Assembly (NCBI GenBank): GCA_025769875.1
Contig: JAGFNK010000159.1
Span: forward strand, 1 to 64,000
Origin: Russula earlei
Lineage: Eukaryota > Basidiomycota > Agaricomycetes > Russulales > Russulaceae
Length of the DNA: 64,000 nt
Reading direction: 5' to 3'
Numbering within the stretch: the stretch's first letter is position 1; each line of letters starts with the position of its first letter. The translations under genes were made by a program, and so were the position numbers. Shown in pieces: positions 34,662 through 46,847 of this stretch. A model generated the notes under the pieces. That model saw only the letters and a list, made by a program, of their open reading frames with translations. It was not told the DNA's origin and did no database searches.

Positions 34662-37035
34662 ATGGATACGGACTACATTTCACACAAAATCATTCGACGT
34701 ATTGCCTCGTGGGCGGTATATTCCTTCTTCACCGAGGTGCGCGTCATCGGTGGTGAGAATGTGCCAGCAAACGGGCCTATTATCGTGTATGTTTCTTCAT
34801 CGACAACCGCCTCACCCGCACAGGGTTGTCTAAAATGCCATTGTTGTCCCTGGGTGTCTTGATTGTTAACTGATGGCTCGGTTCAGGGCTGCCACTCACC
34901 ATAACATGATGCTCGACCCTGCCATTCTTTGTCCGTATTCACGTTTTGTTGTCATCGCCCTAATTGATGTCCCCAAGCTTCGGCATTCCCTCATCAGCGA
35001 ATATTACATTATTGGAGCAAAGGTCCGACTTGCCTGTCTCCTCCCGAGTAATATATTGACAAGTCAATCCAGCGAGTCTCTTCGTGAATCCTGTGCTGCG
35101 TAAAGTCCTCTACAGTACCGGAAATATACCCGTAGACCGTAAGAGCAAGGACCGCCAGGCCCTCTTCCGTGGTACAGTCGAAGCCCTCAGTCACGGCAAC
35201 GCGGTGGCACTCTTCCCTGAGGGCACCAGCTACACTGAGCCGCGCATAATGCAAGTCAAAGAAGGTGCAGCGTGGGCGGCACTCGAGTACTGTAAATGGG
35301 TTAGAGAAAATCCACAGCTTGCGCCACAGGAGCCTCTCGTGATCGTGCCTTGTGCCATTGTTTACACGAACAAGTCGAAATATAGAAGCTACGTACGTCC
35401 CTTTGGCGTCTTTGTCGAACTATGCAGAGCATCCCAACGCTGCAATGTGATAGGTTATCATGGAGTCGGTTTGTTTACCAAGTCAATCCCGTATGCCGAC
35501 TAATTCGTCCATACCCTAGATTCGGCAGCCCCATAATCACGACGCAGTACCTCGATCATACTCTAGAAGCTGATGAAAGTTCACGGCGTGCTGCTGTAAA
35601 GCTTCTCACGCGCACCGTCGAGACACGCCTTGTGGAATTGACAATCAACGCCCCCAACTGGTCAGTAATCACGCGAAAGATGCTCTTTTCTCATCTCTTT
35701 TGAATTAGGGATACGCTCTACGCAGCCCGCATGGCAAGAGATCTCCTCTGGGAAGACCAGGAGTCCCTCGACCGTGATGAATATGTTAACATCTCTCAGA
35801 CGTATGTCTAGTCCGTCGAGGTCGATGCTCCTATTGACCTGTTCGTCAGGCTTGTCGACCTTTTCTCGACTCCGGAAGCTACTCCGGACTTCCAAGCCGT
35901 GCGGCGCTCCCTTCTAGAATATTATTCACTCTTACAGTCTGTGCAACTAACCAATTCCGTCCTCTCCTCGCTTCCGCTTCCCTGGACGCTGGATCCCCAT
36001 CAACCCGTCGCTCTCCCCAGTCGACTGTCTACGCTCCTCGTACTGATTCGAGGCAGCCTTGCCATTCTCATCCGTCTACCCTTTTTCATTTTACCCTTGA
36101 TTGTCCATTTCCCTGCCTATGTCATGGGGCAGCTGGGGGCAAGACTCGCGATGGATGAGGAAGAGACGCTGGCTCAAAATAAGGTCATTTTCGCGATGTT
36201 TCTCCTCATGTTGATCTACCCTGCCGCATTTCTGGTAATGTGGGCATTTTTATGGTTTACTCCAATTGGCGCTATCCTTTCCGCCACACTTGTCTGGTTA
36301 TTCGCGGCATATCATAACAAGCTTATCAACGGTAAGTAATTCGATCACGCAATTCCCTTAATATCTAACTGACCCGGGACATCTTAGATAATTATGAGCA
36401 GTGCGTTTCTCTTCGCGAGTCCATCTCCCTTTCTCCTGATTTCCTTCCCTTTTTCAAGCATGAAGCGCATTGCTGCTGCGTGGCGAGTGCTCATCGGTGT
36501 TTGGGCGCCAAAGACGTGGGAATATTCATTGACGGCCCTGGCACAGTACACAGCTATTCACACCCCCCCGACGAACGAGTGGGTCACAGGGAAGAACGGA
36601 ACCGCCATCGGTGGCGTTACAGCGGAGCCGCCTGCATCACCACCCCAGCCATATCGCGCCCGCCGCCCGCGGTCAGGGCGGGTGATGCGACATATCCTGC
36701 GCGCTCGTGCTGAGGCCGCTCGTCTCCTCGCTTCATGCATAGCCCAGTTAGAGGCCGGCCCCCCGGACAAGCGCGTATATGCCTCCGTCCATCTGGCGCG
36801 CGTTTACGGGGGTGTGGAATACCCTGGAGGCACCTCGGATACGAGCGGCTCGGTTGAATCACCGCCCGCGCCCATTGGATGGCGTAGTGCACGTGAAGTT
36901 GTCTCATATCTTCGCCGACACGGTGCAAAGATTGCGGCGCTCAAGCAAGGCATCGAGGTTGAGTGGGCTGCGCAGAATAGCGATGGCGACCTGTCCTCTG
37001 CCGAGGACAGAGACTCTGCCTCCCCTCGGCTCTGA
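34662..37035 (+). CDS. SCT1: Glycerol-3-phosphate/dihydroxyacetone-phosphate O-acyltransferase
   Basis: It catalyses the first acylation in phospholipid and triacylglycerol synthesis at the ER/lipid droplet. It is an Sct1/Gpt2-type enzyme; the symbol could equally be GPT2. Ten exons give 616 residues: 34662-34786, 34887-34930, 34978-35022, 35073-35392, 35454-35464, 35520-35660, 35709-35801, 35850-36331, 36388-36400 and 36459-37035. The PlsC motifs are intact: HHNMMLD (HX4D, H47 and D52), the G-N-I-P-V-D-R block, and FPEGTS (119-124) followed by EPRIMQVKEGAAWAAL. Hydrophobic segments lie at about 325-430. Exons 5 (11 nt) and 9 (13 nt) are micro-exons. The C-terminal 80 residues are low-complexity and include an SAEDRDS acidic patch. 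Confidence 0.93.
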
Positions 37036-40000
37036 TTTCCGCAGTTAGCCGCTCTCCATGAACCCCCCATATCTCAGTGCATATATCTTATCCTTTGGCT
37101 CCGTCTTGGTTACTTCTTTTTGGTTTACCTTGTTGCTTTATGTGGACCGTGACCAGTATCAGCGCTTGATTGATTTTCCGGCGTGGCAATTCAGAGGTTT
37201 TGCCAACGGATTAACCCCTGAAGTAGATCCGACCGTGCGAATCCTCTCCAAGGTACAAGATGATTTACAGGGTCTGCTAGCGCATAGCCACGCGGCAGGA
37301 GTTGGCATCGGGATATTGCGAGTGGTGGGTCCAAGTCATTAATGGAGGCTCCATCCGCGCGACTCGGTGATGATGAAACCTCGTGTGGTCAGTTGCCAAC
37401 AGCCTTTGGCACCATGCGCTCGAGCCGAACGCTGCAATTGGTGTGTCTTCATCACAGAATGGACTCGGTCGTGCGATTCAATAAAACGTCTCGTTGGATT
37501 CAGCACGTAAAGATTCTTTCTTCTTTCTTCAGAGGTTCTGCCCCGTTTTCCCAGCGCTGCCCTCGACTTGCCAATGGCAACCTGGTGGGAAGGATCAGGC
37601 AGGCAGGACCTCTGGCCAGTGAACGCATGAAGGAGGTACACCTCAGGCTGCGTGCACTTCACGAGTCAACTTTAAAGAGCGTCTACCAAGCTGCCACACA
37701 CACGCATGTCCGGCCTGGTAGGCACCGAGCGACGCAGTGCACCATCATGATCGTGATGCGTGTGGCACATGCACCGTCATTGATTGGATTCAACTATATA
37801 TGACAGGACAGCAGGAGAGGAGAGATAATAAACGTTGCCCAACATCATGGTGATGTGACAAACATCCTTAAGCCGAGTTCGACGACGACGAATGCGAGGT
37901 TCGCGCACGGGCGCCGTCGCGTCCAAATTTCACACAGGCTTTCGAAGAACCTCACAGACTATTCCTTACCTGCCAAAATAACCTTTCTCTCCCCCTCCCC
38001 CCTAACCTGCCACGACGCCGCTGCTGCACCCCCTCCCGCCGTCTCTGAGATCGTGGTCGAGATCGGTCAGACGACCCTCCGCGCGCTTTCCCCAGCTCCG
38101 TGACCAGCTCCGTGGCGGACAAACCGCTACCCAAAAGAAACAAAAGAGAGTTCGAGGCTGCAACGAGGCGCCAACCCTGGCGGTCCTGGTGCGTGCCGCA
38201 TTTCCGCGCCTCCGAGAGCACGTCGCATGCGCTTTTTCCGTCATGCATCATCGTGCATCATGGGATCCGCAACCGCACCATAACTTTCGCCCGCCGTCCC
38301 CTCTCTCTCGGACAAGGGGGGTTTGTCGTCGCAGGGGACGGTGCCTTGGGGCAGAGGACGACACAACGGCTGCCCGACGGATGAGGAATCATTCGTTCCC
38401 ACTAGTCAGCGCCTCGGCATTCGGTTGTATCACCGAGGGAAATGTCCTGTGAAATGCAATCAACCCGCCCACACCGTCCACGGCGCCTGTCGCGTACACC
38501 ACGACCGTTGAGTACTAGCCTGAGTGTTCGGTTCTAAGTTGTTCCCTCACGGCACCGGGTATGCCATCAAATTGATGTGTGTCCGTCCCCACAAAAGGAA
38601 GATAAAGTGGCAAAGGGAGGGCTGATAAAGAGGGAAGCTGAGCTCCCGGCCGACGGTGATGCCCAGCCCCGATATTCCTTCTCTCTCTCATACTGTTTTC
38701 CTGTGCTGTGCCTAGAAAACGAGGGTTGCTCAGGAGGTGATTCTCTAATTAGCGTCGGACTTGAAAAATGGTTTAGTTAAGTTTGCGAGAAGCGACTTGG
38801 AAACGCATATTTTCATCTCGATTTTCGAAGGGGAGGGGAAGCGAAGAGCCTGCCCTGTAATGAAGCCGCTCGTTTCCGCCGTTTCCGGCGGTAGGTTTGT
38901 GGGTTCACTTATTTCGGCCAGATGAGAAAGAATGCACGCAAGTCAAGTCAATCAATCCAACAGCAGAGTCACCCTGCTCGGCGGAATGCGCCACTCTACC
39001 GGAGAGAGCGGCAGCAGAATTCAGAGGATGACTGTTGGGGTAGGGAGTGTGGCTGAGGACTGATCGTAAGCCGAAGAGGTGGTGAACGTTGAAGGCCTGA
39101 AGCTCACCTCCGTTTCCTTTTATAGCAGGCGCGATGAAGAATGCTATACGGAATTGGCCCTTTCGGTTAGTGGCTTTTCAACATTAACCCAACTCAAGCA
39201 AGGTTAGCCAAATCTCGGTCAATGCCCGGCCGAAGAACCGTTCCTCCAATGAGCCTTTCACGATTGACAGGTCTCTACAACATCCGTGGCCCCTGACAAT
39301 GTGATTGAGAGCTTGGACGGACCTTGGGACAGGGGGAAGAGGCGTCGACTTCTGATCCAGATCCGTGAGATTCGGTTTTTGTTTGGGGGGAATTTCGACA
39401 CACTGCGGTCAAAGCACGGTTGGAGGAACCGACGAAGCGTCAGAAACGATTCATCTAAACGCTTATGTTTATCCGTGGCATGCTGTGCAAAGCATTGGCC
39501 GAACGACAGCAAAATGCTCCCGACATGACACAAGAGAATATGGGAGCAAACGCAAGTTTTGAAATTGAAACTAGCAACGTCAAGCAAGTCAAGGTGGAGC
39601 CATTTATAATGACCATCGATCATCCGTTATAGCCGTGGCCTGCGCCTTACCTTGGAGCGCACTTCAAAAGCTGAAGATTGCCGCATCGTACCCGTACCGT
39701 GCAGGATATTCACGTTCATAGAGCACCCTCGCGAGCGGCACCAGAGACCCACATGGCTGCAGCGCGGGATGGACGGAGTTGGCGGTCGGCGGTCCCGCCT
39801 GTCTGTCACTCGTCTGGGCCTTATTTTTTGGGACTTTTCCCTCTGAAACTTACGTTCCTGGTGCGCCTCTCTACCCGCCCTCTGGTTGCCAGAATGAGAT
39901 CGCGTGTGACGCAGGCCGCTCTCGCAATCTGGGTCATTGAGATCTCTGCCCTAAGCTCGAATCGATTTTCCCAGTCGTGGTTACAGCTCTGATCTCGCCC

Positions 40001-40127
40001 TGTAAACTCCGCGAACGTTGACAGGTACGGGAGACCACCAACCCCACTTTTACGCTTCAAATACCAAGCCTTGTGCCCCCGGTCGGTCCTGTTCATTTCA
40101 AGTCACCCTCGACCTGAGTTCTTCACC
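37036..40127. other. Intergenic stretch, no gene recognised
   Basis: Many short ORFs overlap on both strands but none shows a recognisable domain, a consistent exon chain or biased codon use. The first few hundred bases are probably the 3' untranslated region of the acyltransferase gene, and the last few hundred are the promoter and leader of the Zn2Cys6 gene. A non-coding RNA or species-specific gene cannot be excluded. Confidence 0.5.
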
Positions 40128-41474
40128 ATGCAGGCAAACCCACACTTCGAGCTGTACAGAGTGCCACGGTCTCAAGCAAACGAGGTCAGGCAGCACGCCT
40201 ATCAGCGGGGCCCATTTGACCAAATTTATATAGGTCCACCTTAACGGGCGCGGGAACCAGTATCCTCCTCTTTATCAGAATGAGGCCATGGAGAACGTCT
40301 ACTACTGGTACGACGGCAACGTACCATACTATACCGATGCGACTGCGTGGCAGCCCGTGGACGACTACTACCTCCATATGAACTTCCCTGGTTACCCTTA
40401 CGTCGAAAAGTTCCAGGGAGTGGTGGCACATCAGGTAAACCGCCTTGACTTGACGTCAGTCGGTTGCATGCACGTCTTTGCTGACTTGGGGTTTCCGGAA
40501 TGAAAAACACAGCTGGTGAACATGCACCAACCCCACGTCGATTTCCAAGAGAGCTTGCACCCATACGCGTTGCAGCTCCGGGAGCCGCCCCTTTTCGACG
40601 CGCACGATCGCGCACCACCGATGTTCAGCACCCCGAATTCTCCCTGCACCTCCCTCTCCTGGAGCGACTCGCAGCCATCCCCGACCCAACGCCAGCAGGA
40701 CCTGGGCAACGTCGTCGGCGAGCTCCCGTCGGCATCGTCATCTCCCACGTCGTCCGCCGCCATTCAAGTTGCTTATCTCCCCTCCGTCTCCGTTCCGCAA
40801 ACGGTACCATCCGTGGGTAGCGCCGAGCGGCTCCCCCTCGAAGCGCCAGGGCCTAGACGGCCGTCGACTGCGTTTCACACCACCAGCGCCGCACCCGAGC
40901 TTGATTCAACGCCTCGGGACGTGGTCGGCCGCCGTGCGCCAAAACAGCGGCGCGTCACGCGCGCAGTGCAGCCGTTGGCTTGCTTCTTTTGTCGCGGGCG
41001 AAAGATCGCTTGCGGTCCACCTGCCAATTGCGGTAGTGGCGATCGAACATGCGAGTACGTCCCGATTCCTCTCTCAAAACTTTGTTGTTATCTTGTTGTC
41101 CTTTTCTCTTCTAACCACACAAATACACGCAAATCCATACACATACAGACACCCACATCTGCACCCGCCCTTTCCATATTCTCTCCCTTTCTTCATTCTT
41201 CTACCCCTCCCCCCCCCCCCCCCCTTTTTTTTTTTTTTACCTTTTTTTTTTTCGCTCCTGGCGCTCCCGCTCTGTTGCCTTCGCCTTTTGGCACTGTGCC
41301 TCCCTCCCTCGTGCTTGACGGCTCAGTGATTAACTTTTTTTTTTTCTTTTCCCATTTGGTATGGCCAGGCCCTGTGCGCGACGTCGCCTCGTTTGCGAGT
41401 ATCCTGCAGAGTCGTACCGTGGTCGCCGTTCCTCCGGGCCAAAAGTGGCAACTGTGAAACCTCAGCGACGATAA
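40128..41474 (+). CDS. Transcription factor with C-terminal Zn2Cys6 cluster, second copy
   Basis: This predicted nuclear DNA-binding regulator is 301 residues from four exons: 40128-40184, 40234-40434, 40513-41054 and 41369-41474. The N-terminus is Tyr-rich (NVYYWYDGN), the middle Pro/Ser-rich, and a basic RRAPKQRR stretch precedes the cluster. The cluster spans residues 243-276, CFFCRGRKIAC ... DRTC-EP-CARRRLVC, then EYPAESYRGRRSS. The last intron (41055-41368, 314 nt, with C-runs and T-runs) splits the cluster just after the fourth cysteine in phase 2, exactly as in the gene at 22390-24525. The small first exon was added because it joins in frame and gives a good ATG; transcription data would settle it. 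Confidence 0.83.
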
Positions 41475-43164
41475 GCAATCCGTGCGCGTCGGACGATACA
41501 GTCCCACTTCTTGGATGGCGGAGCAGCCTTCAAACGCGATTCCGTCGCACTACGGATGGAGAAAGGAATGAACAGCGAGCTCCTTCAAGAGGAGGACAAC
41601 AACAACCCTGGCCCTCCGAACATTTTTCAATGCTTGCGCAGTCGCAGTGTCACCGAATGTACCAATTGCTTATTTCTCTACTCCCGAGGCTGCCCACAAT
41701 CCTCATCCTCCCCCGTCGTGGATGCAATGACCTCTCCCGAGTCTCTTGCTCTCGGGTTCCAACTTTAGTACCATACGTGATCTTAGTTTGCCATATCTTA
41801 CCCGCTTTCTGTACCACCCATCAAAGCGCTAATATAGAGGAGACAAAACGAAGACGGAAATGTGAATCATCTCGCGTATTACGTGCTCGCAGCGAAATTA
41901 CATTTCGATCAGAACCTTGCGTCAGACGTGTCCTTTTAGTCTGCGGGGGCCAAGCGCCGCACAATAAATCCTTATAGGCGAACCGCGCTGGCTGCTGTCG
42001 GCGGCAGCACCTATTTTTACATTAGCAGTTTTGGGGGAGGGGGGGGGGAGGGCCAGGGGGTGGGTCGGTCAAGTGGAACCGCCCTCTTCCCCCCCCCCCC
42101 CAGCAGCCCCAGCTGGGGCTCCCGATAATGGCGGAGGGGAGGAGCTGAAGGAGTCACGCGCGACGACCAGAATCGGATGGGGCCGATTGCTCTCAATCAA
42201 TCGACTCGGTGCTACTATCCGCGTCCGCCCAGACACTAAGAAGAAAAAAAAAAAAAAAGAGCAGGAAAAAAAAAAGGACCCAAGTCCCTCCCTCCTCGCC
42301 CCAGTTGGTTTCTTGTGATGGGGTGCTGGATGCATTATGCAGGTGCCCTAAACCGGCATTCTGCGGAGGCAGCGCACCTCGAGATCGCATCGAGTTGCGT
42401 TGTTCTGCTATTAAAATCTAGAAAGGGAGGAGTGTGCGCAGGGACCATTGGCACTGCACCATCCAAACCTCGGCCCCGGCCAGCCGGGGCTACGGACCAC
42501 TTCCAGCCGCAGTCCACGCTACACACTTTGTCTCGCTCCAATAATGACTGTTAAAGTACATACTCTGTAAATATTGCGTACTTATCTGAAGGTCCAAGAC
42601 GAAGGGGCATGGGACAAGACAGAGTCTACTACAGTGGCTAAAAAAAAAAAAAGCACTAAACAAAGGTCCAAGCACAATATAAACGATGCAGGGAAAGGAA
42701 ACGGTCCGTAGGAGTCAATCAGGTGTTTCCACAGTGACTCAGTATGAGCCCGACGACCAAAAAGAAAAACAAACAAATGCACAAAAAAGGGATCCCTCCC
42801 CCAAAAAAGTGCGTTCATCTCCGCCGCTTATCCGTGAATCGTGAAGGGGTGGAGAGAGCGGGACCAGACGGGACCACACTTGTGTCATTCATGTCTGAGA
42901 GCCAATAAAAAAACTTTGAGCACGCGAGCGTCAATAAATGATCATGTAGTCGTTGCCAATCATGCCGCCGGATATCGAATGAGACAGGTCGCCCGACCCG
43001 ACCTGTCTCCCGTAATCGCCCTGTACATCGGGGATGGGCAGCGAGCAAATACTATATTTTAGTAATCGACGACACGGGAGGGAACGGCCGCGTAAGCAAA
43101 TCTTGCACGATTCCCACATCGACGGGGACCTCGGCCTTGGAAAGGTATCCGTCATCCCTGTGAT
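41475..43164. other. Intergenic between convergent genes
   Basis: It holds the 3' regions of the Zn2Cys6 gene (plus) and the cysteine-synthase-like gene (minus). Homopolymer tracts occur at 42034-42050 (G), 42091-42102 (C), 42245-42258 (A) and 42640-42652 (A). No gene or structured RNA is recognised. Confidence 0.55.
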
Positions 43165-45359
43165 TCAACACGCACGAGTCAATGGCCGGCTCCATCGTTG
43201 GGCCCGTAGAAAGCGACCAACGCACCAGAACTGTCGATGAGTTTATGAGTTTCGGTAACCATAACTATCGGCTCGGAACACCAGCATCGACGCTGGGCGC
43301 GATCAGAAAAGAGCACGACGAACCTTGGAATGATGTCGGGCGCCAGAATCGCACCTGCATTGATTTGGCGCGCGTGGTCCCGCGGTGGTCGTTGGCGTCA
43401 GGGAAACGGAGGCCTGAAAACAGGGAGACAGGAAGGACTCACAGCACGGTGACAATCTTCTCTCCGTTGCTCCAGGCCATCTTGCGCGCAAGCTTGACGC
43501 ATGCGATTAGATTCACGGCGCTACTGGATCCGAGAAACAGGCCGTCGCGCTGCACCAGGAAGCGCGACATACTGACCGCCTCAGCGTCCGTGACCCTAAG
43601 GAGAGTTGTCATTTGTCGTCAGCTTCTCTGTCATTTGTCCAAAGGGACGGAATGAGATGCGCGCACCGAAAAGCATCATCGATCACGGGGAGCGCGAGTT
43701 CGATGTTCTTCGTGATGCGATTGATCCCGATGCCCTCAACGACGGTATCAACTTGATGTCGCCGCCTGGTGCCCTCGCTCTCCTTGGGGTCGTACATGAC
43801 GCAGTGCTTTACCTGACCATTTGGATCACAGCCGCGTCCGGTTGCAATTGTGAAAGCGCACCGCCACTTGACGTACCTTGTTGTAAAGCCCACTGCCTTC
43901 TGGATCCGCAAGCACCACGAGGATGTCATCCGCCACTGATTTGAGAAATTGGCCTGTGCCTGCAATCGTACCACCAGTTCCTTGAGATAGTTCCACATTC
44001 AGACGGAGGCCGGGGACGTGAGAACGGCATGACTGACCGGCGCCAGCGACGAAAGCAACGATTTCGCCGTTCGTCTGCCGCCAAATTTCGGGACCCGTGC
44101 CAGAATAGTGCGCATCAAAGTTGCTACGGTTCTGCAAAAAGGCACCATGTCGCGTCCATACGTTGCTGATGACAAGAGCTACCTGGACTGACCTCGAACT
44201 GATCGGCAAAAAAGCCGCGAGCGTGGGAATGTGACTCTTCACTGAAAGAGGCGTGATGACCGTTGCCGTTGCCGTTCAGAGAGACCGACCGCGCCGTTTT
44301 CTTGAGGATACGTGAATGAGCTCGATGAGACGAGGGCGATTTAGCACCCGAAAAATGAAGTGCATATTCCCGAGCTAGGTTCTTGATGTTCATGAGATGT
44401 CGCTTCTGTTAGCCGGTCACTAGTCCTGTGCACTCACAACATACTACAAGAACAGCATGACTTGTGAGTGACCCTGCTTGAGGGGACGTAAGATCAGGCT
44501 TGCCTGCTTCTTGTCCACAATGCTTGCCGGTCGAACTCTCTCGACGTTCGCACCGAGAGCTTCCAGTGCCTTCACTTTTTCAAGGGCGATATCGTCGGGC
44601 ATAACGATGGCTGTAAATAACACGATAAGGAATGGGGCAAAGTTGGCTCGTAAAAAGAATGATCTCACTAGCGTCATATCCTCTGTCAATGCCATTGAAA
44701 ACTTAGTTAGTGTGCCAAGGACTCTGAGAAAGATGCGCACCGAGCCCGAGCAATTGTGGCTATTGATATACCAGTGGATCCTACTGTACCCTCGAAGATC
44801 CGTGAACCGGTGTACGGCTGTAGCAGTCCTTCACGCTCAGCGTCTTCAATTACTGCACCGGGCAATGGTCAGCGCGCGGCAGGGTTTTGCGAACATAATA
44901 CCGAACGTACTTCTGAGTGCGACACGGTCCTTTACGCTTCCCCCGGGGTTGAGATACTACGAATGTGTCCAGTTTCAGAGGTGACGCAAACGCCACATGA
45001 CCACACTTTTCTTTTGGGCAGCTCTGCGCACCTCCGCTTTGCCAAGAATCTCGACACCCAACGCATCGCTAAGCGAATTGATCCGAATTAGCGGCGTGTT
45101 TCCTTCGCACTCTGTCAGGCCAAAAACATTGGACACGGGTCGACAGATGAACAAACACACCGATCAAGCCGGTCACTCCATCCAGTATCTCGTCACCGCG
45201 CAACTCGATGGGGCGTAGATTAGCCCTCGCCGTTTCGCTGGCTTCCTTGCGTTTCCTGTACGCAGAGACGACGGAGGTGGACGCGAAGGAGAGAGAGAAG
45301 CCGATGACAACGCCGAAGAAAAGATGCCGCGCGGTTGATGCTGACGGCAACCAAGACAT
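43165..45359 (-). CDS. Membrane-anchored cysteine synthase-like PLP enzyme (Mcy1/cysteine synthase 2 type)
   Basis: This fold-type II PLP enzyme of the O-acetylserine sulfhydrylase/cystathionine beta-synthase family carries an N-terminal membrane anchor (about residues 12-32), as in yeast Mcy1 of the mitochondrial outer membrane. Thirteen exons give 454 residues: 45359-45161, 45111-45032, 44956-44911, 44852-44741, 44682-44669, 44610-44504, 44405-44193, 44131-44038, 43980-43877, 43812-43667, 43595-43443, 43354-43324 and 43230-43165. Motifs: GNTPLIRI, the PLP lysine in GGSVKDRVAL (K102), VGSTGISIA, GAGTGGTIAGTG (phosphate-binding glycine loop), GLFLGSSSAVN and CDSGARHHSKFW. Exon 5 is 14 nt. A Ser/His/Asn-rich insertion (about 200-250) interrupts the core. 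Intron 6 appears to use a GC donor, and the last intron is inferred from the conserved SKFW. Confidence 0.88.
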
Positions 45360-46233
45360 GGTGCACGTTCGGAGGGGAGCACCAGAGAGATTATAGGGTG
45401 CGGCGGCGGTGCGCTGAGAGGTGAAAAGCCGCCTCAGGAGATCTGGGGGAATTGTGAGAGCAAAGCGGGCCTCGAGAGGGAAGCGCCCAGTCGCGTGTTA
45501 ACTTGAAGCACGCGTCAAGGGCATGTCGAGCGCACGTGGGCAGCTCACCGAAAGGTGAAGGTGATGGACAGCCGTGTTGAACCGCTACCACCACCAGAAG
45601 TCAGGGCCACTCGTCCTAACCTTCGTATAACCATAGCACAACACGATCTAAACCAAATGCCACACCAGGCGAAAATTGGGAGACTCCCATGGTAATCCCC
45701 TACCACTTAATTATGAACACGAATAAAGTCCCTATTCCTCGTCAACTGAACATGCCCTACACTAAGTAAGAGCCTGCTTTTACCACTCAACGGCCCCAAC
45801 TTTTGAGCCTGCAGAGACCAATCGACCCGACAGTCCAATGTCACTCACCACACCCGGTAAAATGTAAGTCTGTGTTTCCCAAACTACATATCATGAGACC
45901 CACACTGCCGGGACGCGCGTAAATGTATATGTCCTCACACTTCTAGGTCCTCGCACCGGCCACAGCGTATTAGATAGGGCGGATCTGTTTTCTCCTGCTA
46001 TCTTATGTTTATTCCTGATAGTCAGTATATACATGACTCTGAATAAAGCGCTTTCCAAAACGAGACAAAAGGACATTCGTATCCCTCTTTGTTTACTCGA
46101 GGCAATCGCGCGGATGGGGAGAGGAGGGTCACCGTACTAATATTTTCCGCATGTTTGACCAGTTATATTTGATTTGAGCCCTCGGTGGCCCACTTCGATA
46201 AATCGCTTCGTCATCAACCTCTCCATCCCGACT
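45360..46233. other. Intergenic between divergent genes
   Basis: This 874 bp stretch holds the promoters of the cysteine-synthase-like gene (minus) and the CoA-binding gene (plus). No ORF or repeat of note is seen. Confidence 0.5.
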
Positions 46234-46847
46234 ATGGCTCGCACTGTCGCGGAGATACAACGACTGTTCCTTTCCTCGCCTCGTTACGCCGTCGTCGGTG
46301 CATCGAAAGACCAATCAAAGTATGGCACGAAAGTGGGCACATGATACGGGTTCCCCCTTGCGAGATCAGCTTGTTCATTCACGAACATGTCGTAGGTCTT
46401 GCAATGGTACCTCGCGCGTAACCTATCGGTCACCCCGGTGCATCCTGTTCGTTTGCACGGTCACCCTTCGATACGAGATCCGTGCTTACACGTGCCTTGT
46501 ATCATGTATGTAGAAGGAAAGCAAGCTCGAAGGAGTAGCAACGGTGTCGGATCTGGCAGATATCCCTGCACCCACTGAAACTTCAGTGAGCATCATCACG
46601 AACCCCAAGGTTAGTATAGTCGATCCTTTCCGATCTCTTCATTCGTAACCGCCAGGCCAGGTGACGCTCGGTCTACTCCAGCAGGCGAAAGGAGCTGAAC
46701 GTACCTGCCCTTTGGCTGCAACCAGGAGCTGAGGACGACGCTGTGAAAGATTACATTCACGCAAACGGACTCGGGGACAAGGTACTCTACGGTGGGCCGT
46801 GTATACTTGTGGAGGGCGATGGCATCCGGAAGAAAAGCTTGCTCTAG
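46234..46847 (+). pseudogene. CoA-binding domain protein (YccU-like), single-base frameshift
   Basis: This is a small Rossmann-fold protein of the CoA_binding_2 family, function unknown. Four exons follow canonical introns: 46234-46332, 46396-46446, 46514-46609 and 46661-46847. Landmarks are FLSSPRYAVVGASKDQSKYG, VLQWYLARNLSVTPVHP, ELNVPALWLQPGAEDD and GPCILVEGDGI. The last exon is 187 nt, one base too long: after QQAK (around 46690) an extra G in AAAGGAGCTG shifts the frame, and without it the protein would be about 144 residues with a normal C-terminus. Either the gene is freshly broken or the assembly has a one-base error; everything else is intact, so an error is quite likely. Confidence 0.8.
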
